From Pirellula sp. (GTDB taxonomy: Bacteria > Planctomycetota > Planctomycetia > Pirellulales > Lacipirellulaceae), in the NCBI GenBank assembly GCA_013822725.1, contig PNKX01000002.1:129001-193000 (forward strand): a stretch of DNA of 64,000 nucleotides, in the 5' to 3' direction. The translations under genes and the position numbers were made by a program. This document shows positions 33,539-43,577 of this stretch, one piece after another (within the stretch, counting starts at the first letter, position 1; the number at the start of each line of letters is the position of its first letter). A model generated the notes under the pieces. It saw only the letters and a program-made list of their open reading frames with translations, did not search any database and was not told the DNA's origin.

Positions 33539-36455
33539 CCGATTCAGTCGCGACGCGCGCCAACTCCTCCGCCAGGTAAGGCCCCGTCACCGAGGCCTCG
33601 TTTCGCGCCACTTCCTCCGGCGTACCGACGGCGACGACGCGACCTCCCATCTCCGCGGGGCCGGGACCAATGTCGATGATGTAGTCGGCCGCGCGCATCA
33701 TCTGCAGGTTGTGCTCGACGACGATCAGCGAGTGTCCCATCGAGACGAGCGAATCGAAGCACTCGATCAGCTGCATCACGTCGGAGAAGTGGAGCCCCGT
33801 CGTTGGTTCGTCGAGGACGAACAGGGTCCGCCCGCGCCGGGCCGCCGAAACGTAGTTGGCGAGTTTCAGCCGCTGCGATTCGCCGCCGCTGAGGGTGTTC
33901 GCCGGTTGTCCAAGCCGTAGGTAGTCGAGCCCCACGTCGATCAGGCATTTGAGCCGCGCGAGCACCTTCTTGTGGCCGCGGAAGAAGTTAAACGCTTCGC
34001 GCACCGAGAGGTTGAGCACGTCGGCGATACTCAGTCCGCGGTACTTCACCTCCAGCACTTCGCGGCGATAGCGGGCGCCATGGCACTCGGGGCACTTCAT
34101 GTAGACGTCGGCCATGAAGCGCATGTCGATCTTCTTGTAGCCGTCGCCTTGGCAGGCCTCGCAGCGACCTTCTTCGGCGTTGAAGCTGAAGTGGCCCGCC
34201 TTGAACGAGCGGGCTTTCGCTTCGGTCGTCTCGGCGAACAGCAGGCGAATCGGATCAAACGCCTTCACGTAGGTGACCGGGTTTGAGCGGGGCGTCCGGC
34301 CAATCGGACTTTGGTCGACGCGGAGAGCGCCTTCGATCTGCCCGGCGCCGATGAGGTCGTCGAACTCCTCCGGCTTTTCGGCTTCGATCCGCAACTTTTG
34401 CGCTACCGCCGGGAAGAGCGTCTGCTGCACCAGCGTGCTCTTGCCGGCGCCGCTGACGCCGGTCACCACGCAGAGGAGCCCCAGCGGGAACTCCACCGAC
34501 ACGTTTTGCAAATTGTTGCCACGGGCGCCGACCAGCTTGAGCCAGCCATGCGTCGCCGCACGACGCGAGCCGCGGTCGGCGCCGATCCGTCGCCCCGCGA
34601 GCCATTCGCCGGTGCGGCTCTCGGGATGTTCCAGCATCTCGGCCGGCGAGCCCTGAAAAATCACCTTCCCGCCGAACTCCCCGGCGCCGGGGCCCATTTC
34701 GACCACATGCTCGGCCGCCTGAATCAGCGACGGCTCATGCTCCACGAGCGCGACCGTATTTCCACGCGCGCACAGGCCGCGCACCGCTTCAACCAGCCGC
34801 GGCAAGTCGGCCGGGTGCAGACCCGCCGAAGGTTCGTCGAGGACGTACAGCATCCCGGTGAGATTTGACCCGAGCGCCGCGGTGAGGGCGACGCGCTGCG
34901 CCTCGCCGCCGCTAAGCGTTCGCAACGACCTTTCGATCGCCAAGTGGCCGACGCCGACGCGCTCCAAATAGTTCAGCCGCGACGTCACCTGGTCTACGAG
35001 CAACTGTCCAACCGAGCGTTGCCACTCGCTCAGCACCAATCCGCGCAGCCAGGCGAGCGCTTCGCTCACGCGCATCGCCATGACCTCGGCGATGTTCCAG
35101 CCGCCGATCCGCACGGCGAGGGCTTCGGGCTTCAGCCGGGCGCCGGCGCACGCGGGGCAGGGGTAGTAGCTCCGCCAACGGCTAAGAAAGACGCGGATGT
35201 GCATCTTGTACTTCCGCCGTTCCAGCCAGTTGAAAAAGCCGGCGAGCCCGCCGAACTTCTTCTCCGGCACCCCCTCGCGAATCAGCCGCAGCTGCTCGTC
35301 GTTCAATTCGCGGAACGGCACGTCGACCGGGATGCCGTGCTTCGGCGCCAGCGCGAGCAGTTCTTCCAACTCATGGGCGTAGGCGGGCGTGTTCCACGGC
35401 GCGATCGCTCCGTCGCGCAGCGATTTCTCAGCATCGGGGACGACCCGCTGCATGTCGACGTCGATGATGTTGCCGAACCCCTCGCACGCCTTGCAGGCGC
35501 CGAGCGGGTTGTTGTAGTTGAGCAACTGCGGTTCGACGTCGGGGTACTGGATCCCGCAGCGCTCGCAGCGCAAACGGCGGCTGAAGCGGCGCTTGAGCCA
35601 AGTGCGGCCGTCGAGCGGTACGGGGTCGGGACTCTTTTGCGACTGGGGGGATTCGTGGCCAATTGCGTCTTCCAGTCGCAAAAGAGTCCCGACCCCTTTT
35701 TCGCTGCCCCCTTCCACGCCGCTCTCCTCAATCCAAGCCACCGCTGCCCCGCGTCCCGCCTCCAGCGCGCTCTCAAGCGAATCACGCAACCGCGTCGCTC
35801 CTTCTGGCTGAGCGGTCACGCGATCGACCACGACCTCGATCTCTTTAAGTTCCGTCAGTCGCGACGCCAACTCCGGGCCAATTTCCTCGGTCTTCCCCAC
35901 CAACACGCAGCGGCGATAGCCGAGGGCCGCCAAGTCGCCCAGCCACTCCTCGGCGTTCCGCTCCTTGCCGCGCTGCGAGGTAAAGCCAAGCATCACGCGC
36001 GTCCCGCTCGGCAGCCGCAGCAGTTCGTCCGCCGCCGATTCGGCCGAGTCGCGTTCCACGCGCTCGCCGCATTCGTAGCAAATCACTTCGCCGAGACGCG
36101 CGAACAGGAGTTGCAGATGCTCGTTCACCTGCGTCGAACTGCCGACCGTCGCTCGGCTCGAACGGCTCACGTTCTTCCGTGCGACCGCGACCGAGGGGGG
36201 GATCCCTTCGATGCTTTCCGCCGCCGGCTTGTCGAGCTGTTCCAGAAACTGCCGTGTATAAGTCGAAAAACTTTCGACGTACCGCCGCTGCCCCTCGGTG
36301 TAGAGGGTGTCGAGCGCGAGGCTCGTCTTGCCGCTGCCGCTCACCCCGCAAAAAGCGATCAGCCGCCGATGGGGCAGGTCGAGATCAACCTGCTTGAGAT
36401 TGTGGACCGCCACCCCGCGCAGTCGAATCATCGGCGGCGATCCATGGGCATTCAC
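33531..36455 (-). CDS. uvrA: Excinuclease ABC subunit A
   Basis: 974 residues, about 30 longer than usual. UvrA recognises bulky DNA lesions and loads UvrB in nucleotide excision repair. Two ABC ATPase modules are complete: Walker A GVSGSGKTSLALDTL near the N-terminus and GVSGAGKSTLVQQTL in the second half, signatures LSGGEAQRVALT and LSGGESQRLKLA. Zinc cysteines include CERCGIQYPDVEPQLL...CKAC, CPACAGARLKPEAL and CEACQGDGYKK...CPEC. Residues 254-278 are encoded by a 75-bp perfect palindrome inserted in frame just before the first zinc module. It is divergent from a small membrane protein gene, and its stop overlaps the GH2-like gene. Confidence 0.97.
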   Translation of the reverse strand: MNAHGSPPMIRLRGVAVHNLKQVDLDLPHRRLIAFCGVSGSGKTSLALDTLYTEGQRRYVESFSTYTRQFLEQLDKPAAESIEGIPPSVAVARKNVSRSSRATVGSSTQVNEHLQLLFARLGEVICYECGERVERDSAESAADELLRLPSGTRVMLGFTSQRGKERNAEEWLGDLAALGYRRCVLVGKTEEIGPELASRLTELKEIEVVVDRVTAQPEGATRLRDSLESALEAGRGAAVAWIEESGVEGGSEKGVGTLLRLEDAIGHESPQSQKSPDPVPLDGRTWLKRRFSRRLRCERCGIQYPDVEPQLLNYNNPLGACKACEGFGNIIDVDMQRVVPDAEKSLRDGAIAPWNTPAYAHELEELLALAPKHGIPVDVPFRELNDEQLRLIREGVPEKKFGGLAGFFNWLERRKYKMHIRVFLSRWRSYYPCPACAGARLKPEALAVRIGGWNIAEVMAMRVSEALAWLRGLVLSEWQRSVGQLLVDQVTSRLNYLERVGVGHLAIERSLRTLSGGEAQRVALTAALGSNLTGMLYVLDEPSAGLHPADLPRLVEAVRGLCARGNTVALVEHEPSLIQAAEHVVEMGPGAGEFGGKVIFQGSPAEMLEHPESRTGEWLAGRRIGADRGSRRAATHGWLKLVGARGNNLQNVSVEFPLGLLCVVTGVSGAGKSTLVQQTLFPAVAQKLRIEAEKPEEFDDLIGAGQIEGALRVDQSPIGRTPRSNPVTYVKAFDPIRLLFAETTEAKARSFKAGHFSFNAEEGRCEACQGDGYKKIDMRFMADVYMKCPECHGARYRREVLEVKYRGLSIADVLNLSVREAFNFFRGHKKVLARLKCLIDVGLDYLRLGQPANTLSGGESQRLKLANYVSAARRGRTLFVLDEPTTGLHFSDVMQLIECFDSLVSMGHSLIVVEHNLQMMRAADYIIDIGPGPAEMGGRVVAVGTPEEVARNEASVTGPYLAEELARVATESDD
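35622..35696. repeat. Palindromic element inserted in frame in uvrA
   Basis: The 25-bp arms 35622-35646 and 35672-35696 are exact reverse complements with a 25-base loop; total 75 bp, exactly 25 codons. Arms contain GGGGTCGGGACTCTTTTG. Read as UvrA they add GVGTLLRLEDAIGHESPQSQ then KSPDP. Confidence 0.9.
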
Positions 36456-36548
36456 GCGGTCGGTCCTCTTCCTATCGTCGTCAGCAAGGTCTGGGCAAAC
36501 CGCTCAGTGTACCGCGCTCTGAGGGCGCCCCGCCACCGGGTTGGCCGC

Positions 36549-36554
36549 TATAAT
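36549..36554 (+). promoter_or_regulatory. -10 box (TATAAT) upstream of small membrane protein
   Basis: A perfect TATAAT lies 26 bp before the ATG at 36581, in the gap divergent to uvrA. The -35 side is not consensus. Confidence 0.5.
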
Positions 36555-36580
36555 CAGTTGCTGCACTCCTGGACGCCTGC

Positions 36581-36913
36581 ATGCCCGCTAAAAAAACCTT
36601 CAACCCGTTCTACGTCCTCCTCATCCCCGCTGGGCTCGTCTTCGCGGTGACGGCGTTCGCTTACGGCTACATGGCGTTCCAGGCGGTGAACGCCATCCGC
36701 GCCGAGGCTGGCGCCCACGCCGGCCACCCGTTGTTCCAATGGCTCCGCGCCCATGGCGACGCGGCGCTGCTAATCGAACTCGCGCTGCTGGCGGTCCTCA
36801 CCGTGGCAGCCATCGCGACGGATAAAATCTGGGACCGTGCGGCCCAGGAGCGTCAAGAAAGTAATCTCGAATCACCCAGACCCGAAGACGCCAAGGAATT
36901 GAGTACGAAGTGA
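36581..36913 (+). CDS. Small two-pass membrane protein
   Basis: 110 residues. Two hydrophobic helices are visible, at about 10-34 (FYVLLIPAGLVFAVTAFAYG) and 60-80 (AALLIELALLAVLTVAAIAT), joined by an extracytoplasmic loop (NAIRAEAGAHAGHPLFQWLR). The C-terminus is charged and its last codons (EDAKELSTK) are encoded by a fragment of the dispersed GACGCCAAG repeat, so the natural end may be altered. The function is not recognised. Confidence 0.72.
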   Translation: MPAKKTFNPFYVLLIPAGLVFAVTAFAYGYMAFQAVNAIRAEAGAHAGHPLFQWLRAHGDAALLIELALLAVLTVAAIATDKIWDRAAQERQESNLESPRPEDAKELSTK

Positions 36914-37069
36914 AACCGCCGATGAACGCCGATAGAAGGCAAGACAGACAATATCTCGGTCCGTTGAGTTTTTCCAAGCATCCGCGCTCCCGAATTCCCT
37001 TCGTGCTTCCTTCGTGCCTTTGTGCCTTCGTGGTTAATCCCCCAAGCCACCACCTAACCAGTCAACATC

Positions 37070-37456
37070 ATGAAGATCAAACACAATGCCGAAGTCCCCC
37101 TGAACGACGTCACCATGGAAGGCGCCGCCGGCTGCAAGGTCCGCTGGCTCGTCGGCGAGGCCGACGCCGCACCGAACTTTGCGATGCGGCAGTTCGAACT
37201 CGAACCGGGGGGCCATACGCCACGGCATTTTCATCCATACGAGCATGAGATCTTCGTGCTCGAAGGCGAAGGAGTGATCGTCGACGGCGACGAACAACGG
37301 CCATTGCGGCCCGGCGACGTGGTCCTCGTCTCGCCCGACGACGTCCACCAATTCCGCAACGTCGGCCGCACTCCCTTCAAGATGCTTTGCCTCATCCCGA
37401 ACTCAGCGGCCGACAAGAAGGTGACCGTAGTGCCGGAGTGCGGCATCGAGAAGTAG
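37070..37456 (+). CDS. Cupin-domain protein
   Basis: 128 residues forming one cupin barrel. Motif 1 is GGHTPRHFHPYEHEIFVLEGEG, with the three metal-binding residues H-x-H and E; motif 2 is PGDVVLVSPDDVHQFRNVG with the fourth ligand H. Such proteins bind Fe, Mn or Zn and act as dioxygenases, isomerases or sensors, so the substrate cannot be inferred. The preceding 150 bp hold degenerate repeat fragments (GACGCCAAGG; CCTTCGTGCCTTTGTGCC). It lies 50 bp upstream of ligA. Confidence 0.9.
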   Translation: MKIKHNAEVPLNDVTMEGAAGCKVRWLVGEADAAPNFAMRQFELEPGGHTPRHFHPYEHEIFVLEGEGVIVDGDEQRPLRPGDVVLVSPDDVHQFRNVGRTPFKMLCLIPNSAADKKVTVVPECGIEK

Positions 37457-37466
37457 ATTGGGATGA

Positions 37467-39535
<2,069 letters not shown>

Positions 39536-39536
<1 letters not shown>

Positions 39537-39616
39537 AAGCCACTGGCTCTGCCGGAGCACGAACCTCTCGCCAACGATGCCTGTCCCCACTCCGTCCACC
39601 GCCAGAGGCGGTGGCT
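39536..39616. repeat. Diverged pair of the GCCACCGGCTCCGCC family
   Basis: AAAGCCACTGGCTCTGCCGG directly after the ligA stop pairs imperfectly with CCGCCAGAGGCGGTGGCTT at about 39598-39616. It is an eroded relative of the exact pair at 18004. Confidence 0.72.
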
Positions 39617-39651
39617 TCTGTTGGAATTGGGCGACGACGATGGAGAAACGA

Positions 39652-40173
39652 ATGATCCCTCCCACCAACCCCGCCGGCGAGTACCTCCCCGAGCCGCACC
39701 TCACCGACGCTCGCCGCACTGAGTTAATCGCCGTCATCGAACAAGCGCCGCGCGAACTGGAGCAAGCCGTCGCCGGCCTCGACGATGCGCAGCTCGACGC
39801 GAAGTACCGCAACTGGTCGATCCGCCAAATCGTCCAGCACATCGCCGACAGTCACGCCCACAGCTACATCCGCTGCAAGTGGACGCTTACCGAAGAGCAG
39901 CCGCTGATCAAGGCGTATGACGAAAACAAATGGTCCGATTTGCCCGACACCCGCGCCGGCGACGTGACGGCGCCGCTGGCGATGCTCGCCGGCGTCCACC
40001 GCTGTTGGGTGCAATTGCTGCGGGCGATGACGCCCGCCGACTTCGCCCGCAGCTTCAATCACCCCGAGACGGGCAAAGCGGTCGTCCTCAACGACGCCCT
40101 CAGCTACTACGCCTGGCATGGCCGGCATCATACGGCGCAGATTACTTGGCTGCGCCAGCAGCATGGTTGGTAG
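39652..40173 (+). CDS. DinB-like/YfiT-type putative metal-dependent hydrolase
   Basis: 173 residues, the family length. The three histidines of the DinB/YfiT four-helix bundle are visible in RQIVQHIADSHAHSY (about residue 64-75) and YYAWHGRHHTAQI (about 152-160). PAGEYLPEPHLTDARRTELI is the typical YfiT N-terminus. YfiT relatives act as bacillithiol transferases or metal-dependent hydrolases; bacillithiol in this organism is not shown. Start 39652 is preferred because GGAG precedes it by six bases; ATG 39640 adds four residues. Confidence 0.88.
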   Translation: MIPPTNPAGEYLPEPHLTDARRTELIAVIEQAPRELEQAVAGLDDAQLDAKYRNWSIRQIVQHIADSHAHSYIRCKWTLTEEQPLIKAYDENKWSDLPDTRAGDVTAPLAMLAGVHRCWVQLLRAMTPADFARSFNHPETGKAVVLNDALSYYAWHGRHHTAQITWLRQQHGW

Positions 40174-40262
40174 GGAGGGGATTCGAGAAGTATTGGCACG
40201 CGCTTTCCACTGTCGATAGAATGGAGGCTGTGCCGCAGCGATTTTACGATTGGAGCTACTCA

Positions 40263-40484
40263 ATGCTCGCCGATATCCCTAACTACGATCAGCTTTCCAT
40301 TGCCGCCAAACTCCAGCTGGTGGACGAAATCTGGAAAGACATTGCCACGTCAGGCGAGCCCTTTCCAAGTGACGAATGGGACCGCGCAGAACTGGAGCAA
40401 CGCGTCGCCGAATCAAAGGCCGACCCTTCCGGCCTGCTGACTCGCGAAGAAATGTGGCGTCGCGTGGACGAACCTCGTGGGTAG
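40263..40484 (+). CDS. Antitoxin, addiction-module component family
   Basis: 73 residues: MLADIPNYDQLSIAAKLQLV then DEIWKDIATSGEPFPSDEWD. It matches the short addiction-module component family (usual L..S..ERL.LVE.IWDSI...... l.....ELD.R......P....sWEEV). GGAG lies 8 bp upstream of ATG 40263; ATG 40221 is an alternative. The toxin gene overlaps its 3' end but is frameshifted, so this antitoxin no longer faces an intact partner here. Confidence 0.85.
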   Translation: MLADIPNYDQLSIAAKLQLVDEIWKDIATSGEPFPSDEWDRAELEQRVAESKADPSGLLTREEMWRRVDEPRG

Positions 40485-40787
40485 TACGTTACGCTTCCAT
40501 CCTCGTGTTCCCGACGACATTCGGAAAGCGAGGGATTGGTATTCCAATGCGTCGGCCGCTGTCGCTCGCCGCTTGCAGCGCTCGGTCGACGTGACGTTCG
40601 ACCAGATCCCTCGTCGCCGCAACTCATGGCGATTCTATTCGAGGATATTGAACTTAGGGCCTGGAAGGTCCCGCGATTTCCCCATGTAGTCCTTTATCGC
40701 GTCGACGGCGACGTCGTTGTGATCGAGGCGCTACGACACGGCGCTGGCGATCCAGAGATATCGCGAGCACTGGGAAGCAACGACTAA
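40477..40787 (+). pseudogene. Frameshifted RelE/ParE-type toxin
   Basis: Translation from GTG 40477, overlapping the antitoxin stop, gives MGSTLRFHPRVPDDIRKARD and continues to VDVTFDQIP. The typical toxin C-terminus (RFPHVVLYRVDGDVVVIEAL, RHGAGDPE) lies in a different frame ending at 40787. The switch is near 40610-40620 and fits loss of one base (or gain of two). The first frame alone would end at 40689 with an unrelated tail. It is probably an inactivated toxin; a sequencing error is the main alternative. Confidence 0.83.
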
Positions 40788-40808
40788 CGGAAAAAAAGCC
40801 AACACGCT

Positions 40809-41876
40809 TCACCCTTCCGCCGCCCGCCCCGTCGACTTCCGCACAATCAGATCCGCCCCGACTTTAATCGTCGTCGGCGGGCTCTCGTACATCTCCCCGT
40901 CGAGCCGATCGAGAATCAACTGCGCCGCCCGCCGCCCGATCTCCCGCGGCCGTTGCCGCATCGTCGTCAGCGCCGGCCGCAAGTTCGCTGTGAAATCGAG
41001 GTCGGCGAACCCCACCACCGACAAGTCTCGAGGGATCTCAATCCCCAACTCCGCCGCCGCTTCGTAGAGATAGAGCGCTTCATGGTCAGTCACGGCGAAC
41101 ACCGCCGTCGGTCGCGGCGATTGCGACAGAATCTCACGAGCAATCTCCAGGCCGTCGGTGCCCCAGGCGTTCAGTCGCCAACTCTTGACCGGGGCGCCGT
41201 TGAGGTCTTCGACGGCTTGCTCAAAACATTCGCGCCGCCGCACGGCCCACGCCTGCCACGCCGCTTCACGCGACGACAAGCACGCGATCTGTTTGTGGCC
41301 CAGACTGATGAGATGCTCGGCTACCGCCCGAGCGCTGGCCGCTTCGTCGGTTTCGATCGAGTCGGCGATTTGATCTTCCGAATACTCGTGGTCGATTACC
41401 GCCACCGGGACTTTGCGTTCAATCAGCTCGCGAAAATGATCGTAGTACGCGACCGCGAACGACGGCCACAGGATCAGTCCGTCGACCCGTCGATCGAGCA
41501 GCCGGCTGATCTGCTTGAACCCTTCGTCCTCATCCTTTTCGAAGTGCGGCATCTCCTGGCAGTCGCCGACCCATACGGTGATCGGCAGATAGTCGGCCTG
41601 AGCCAGCACCATGTGGATCCCGGCCAGCACGTCGACCCAGAACGAATCGAACGGCGGAATCATCACGCCAATCGTGCGCGTTCGTCCGGTCTGCATCCCG
41701 CTGACGAGCAGGTTACGCCGCCAACCCAACTCGCGGGCCGCTTCGAGGACGCGGACGCACGTCTCCTCGCCGAACCGCTGCCGCTCGCCGCGCAGAATGC
41801 GCGACGCCGCGCTCAGCGAGACGTTCGCCTTCGCCGCCACATCCTTCAGTCGCGGAACCTGCGAAGAACTAGCCAT
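40809..41876 (-). CDS. LacI-family transcriptional regulator
   Basis: 355 residues. The N-terminal helix-turn-helix (LKDVAAKANVSLSAASRILR, about 9-30) and hinge are followed by a periplasmic-binding-protein-like sugar domain (TIGVMIPPFDSFWVDVLAGI, VDGLILWPSF, VAVIDHEYSEDQIADSIETD, FAVTDHEALYLYEAAAELGI, VVGFADLDFTANLRPALTTM). It is expected to bind a palindromic operator and release it on binding a sugar or oligosaccharide. It is divergent from a GH130 gene and symporter, with a matching palindrome at 42164-42179, so it is the likely regulator of the mannan locus. The closely following frameshifted toxin gene is convergent. Confidence 0.93.
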   Translation of the reverse strand: MASSSQVPRLKDVAAKANVSLSAASRILRGERQRFGEETCVRVLEAARELGWRRNLLVSGMQTGRTRTIGVMIPPFDSFWVDVLAGIHMVLAQADYLPITVWVGDCQEMPHFEKDEDEGFKQISRLLDRRVDGLILWPSFAVAYYDHFRELIERKVPVAVIDHEYSEDQIADSIETDEAASARAVAEHLISLGHKQIACLSSREAAWQAWAVRRRECFEQAVEDLNGAPVKSWRLNAWGTDGLEIAREILSQSPRPTAVFAVTDHEALYLYEAAAELGIEIPRDLSVVGFADLDFTANLRPALTTMRQRPREIGRRAAQLILDRLDGEMYESPPTTIKVGADLIVRKSTGRAAEG

Positions 41877-41929
41877 GCGTCATCCCCCTCCCTAGAAGGA
41901 GGGGCCAGGGGAGGGATTTCAGATCTATC

Positions 41930-42035
41930 TGTAGGGTGGGTGCTCGCACCCATCTCTACCGTATCCAGAACGATCGGCGTCAAAATCCTAACCACAGGCC
42001 AACGCCTAAGGTGGGTGCGAGCACGCCACCCTACA
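41930..42035. repeat. Inverted pair, GTAGGGTGGGTGC family
   Basis: TGTAGGGTGGGTGCTCGCAC at 41930 pairs with GTGCGAGCACGCCACCCTACA minus its first base near 42015-42035, imperfectly. It sits between the divergent regulator and GH130 genes. The rest of the 480-bp gap (41877-42357) holds a GGAGGGGCCAGGGGAGGG purine stretch and the operator candidate. Confidence 0.7.
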
Positions 42036-42163
42036 ACGTCTCAGCCGACGTCGCACAACTACTTGCCATTCCGATGTCGCCTCTCCCCCGCTCAAGATTC
42101 TACTATCTCGACAGCCCGCCCCAGCAGCAATCGCCCGAATTCCGCGGTTCCGAATTTTCCGCT

Positions 42164-42179
42164 GTTAAACTAGTTGAAC
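42164..42179. promoter_or_regulatory. Candidate LacI-type operator upstream of GH130 gene
   Basis: GTTAAACTAGTTGAAC is a 16-bp palindrome with 14 of 16 bases symmetric, between the divergent LacI-type regulator and the GH130 gene. It shares 13 of 16 bases with a box at 49981. It could control both directions. Confidence 0.6.
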
Positions 42180-42357
42180 GTTCCCGGGCGGCTAGTTAGA
42201 CTCGAATTCAGGCGGCGACGAAGCCGCTGCGCGCCGCCGACTCGGCAAGTGGGGCATCGCGATCGTACCAAAGCGGGCACGACCCAAATCGGGCACGACG
42301 CAGTTGCCGAGCCCCTTGGCGCGCCCTCGCACTTCTCTTCCACAGGATTTGCCTCGG

Positions 42358-43425
42358 ATGCCAGACCAATTGACCCCCGCGACCGCCGGCGGAACCGCTC
42401 TCGCCAGCAAAACCAAGGGCTCGGCGCGTGGCAAGCTCGCCGCCTCGCCCGCCGCTATCCCGTGGCAAGAGCGCCCCGCAGGACTGAAAGACGTTGTCTG
42501 GCGTCACTCGGCCAACCCCGTGATCGGCCGCCGCCCCCTTCCCGACGTCATGGGGATCTACAACAGCGCGGTCATTCCCTTCGGCGACGGCTTCGCCGCC
42601 GTCTTCCGCTTGGAAGACCGCACCCGCTTCCCGCGGCTCCACATGGGTTGGAGCGACGACGGCCTGCAATGGCACATCGAGCCGGCGCCGATCGTCTTCC
42701 AAAACCGTCCTGGCGACGGCGACGAAGTGAGCGACTACGCTTACGACCCGCGCGTGGTGAAGATCGAAGACAAATACTACATCACCTGGTGCGGCGGCAC
42801 GAACGGCCCGACGATCAGCGTCGCGACGACGACCGACTTCCAGGAATTCACCCGCCTCGACAACGCCTTCTTGCCGCACAATCGTAACGGCGTCCTCTTC
42901 CCGCGGCGGATCGACGGCAAGTATTTCATGCTGAGCCGTCCGAGCGACAACGGCCACACCCCCTTCGGCGACATCTACATCAGCCAAAGCCCCGACATGG
43001 TCCACTGGGGCAAGCACCGCAAGGTGATGGGCCGCGGCGGCGACGAGCATGGCCTCTGGTGGCAGCGCACCAAAATCGGCGCCGGCCCGGTGCCGATCGA
43101 GACCGACGACGGCTGGCTGATGATCTACCACGGCGTCCTGGATACCTGCAACGGCTTCGTCTACCACATGGGCGCCGCGATCCTCGATCTCGACGAACCG
43201 TGGAAGGTAACCTACCGCTGCAAGAACATCCTCTTGGCGCCAGAAGCCGACTACGAGGTCTTCGGCCACGTCCCGAACGTCGTTTTCCCGGTCGCGGCTT
43301 TGTGCGATCAGGAGCAAGACCGGTTGGCCGTCTACTACGGCGCCGCCGATACGGTGACCTGCCTCTGCTACTCGCGACTGAGCGAGCTGATCAGCTACAT
43401 TAAGGAGAACTCGCTGGTCTTCTAA
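42358..43425 (+). CDS. GH130-family glycoside phosphorylase/hydrolase
   Basis: 355 residues, the usual GH130 length, without signal peptide. The five-bladed propeller family signature is seen in VMGIYNSAVIPFGDGFAAVF, RLEDRTRFPRLHMGWSDDGL, YDPRVVKIEDKYYITWCG (with the catalytic-site Asp of DPR) and DDGWLMIYHGVLDTC. GH130 enzymes phosphorolyse beta-1,4-mannosyl linkages to give mannose 1-phosphate, or hydrolyse beta-1,2-mannosides. Cytoplasmic location, the adjacent regulator and transporter and two mannanase candidates downstream fit intracellular processing of mannan oligosaccharides. ATG 42358 is chosen; the 18-residue upstream extension is not conserved in style. Confidence 0.92.
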   Translation: MPDQLTPATAGGTALASKTKGSARGKLAASPAAIPWQERPAGLKDVVWRHSANPVIGRRPLPDVMGIYNSAVIPFGDGFAAVFRLEDRTRFPRLHMGWSDDGLQWHIEPAPIVFQNRPGDGDEVSDYAYDPRVVKIEDKYYITWCGGTNGPTISVATTTDFQEFTRLDNAFLPHNRNGVLFPRRIDGKYFMLSRPSDNGHTPFGDIYISQSPDMVHWGKHRKVMGRGGDEHGLWWQRTKIGAGPVPIETDDGWLMIYHGVLDTCNGFVYHMGAAILDLDEPWKVTYRCKNILLAPEADYEVFGHVPNVVFPVAALCDQEQDRLAVYYGAADTVTCLCYSRLSELISYIKENSLVF

Positions 43426-43433
43426 AGTCTTTT

Positions 43434-43520
43434 GCAGCCCCGGGCTCCGCCCGGGGGTCGCTTCGCTCCAACGCGACGTTTGGCGTGCTTCAAACCGACC
43501 CCCGGGCGGAGCCCGGGCTG
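43434..43520. repeat. REPIN-like pair, AGCCCCGGGCTCC family (copy 3)
   Basis: Arms 43434-43460 and 43496-43520 in the gap between the GH130 and symporter genes, starting 9 bp after the GH130 stop. It is the same family as 25539 and 31321. Confidence 0.87.
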
Positions 43521-43577
43521 ATATAAAACAGCCGTTCGGCAATCTCATCGTCTGCACTCACCAGAAGGGCCAGGACT

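Noticed and set aside
34944-36650. 568-codon open frame antisense to uvrA
   Set aside because: UvrA motifs on the other strand are unambiguous; the antisense frame is a by-product of GC-rich codon use and has no family pattern.
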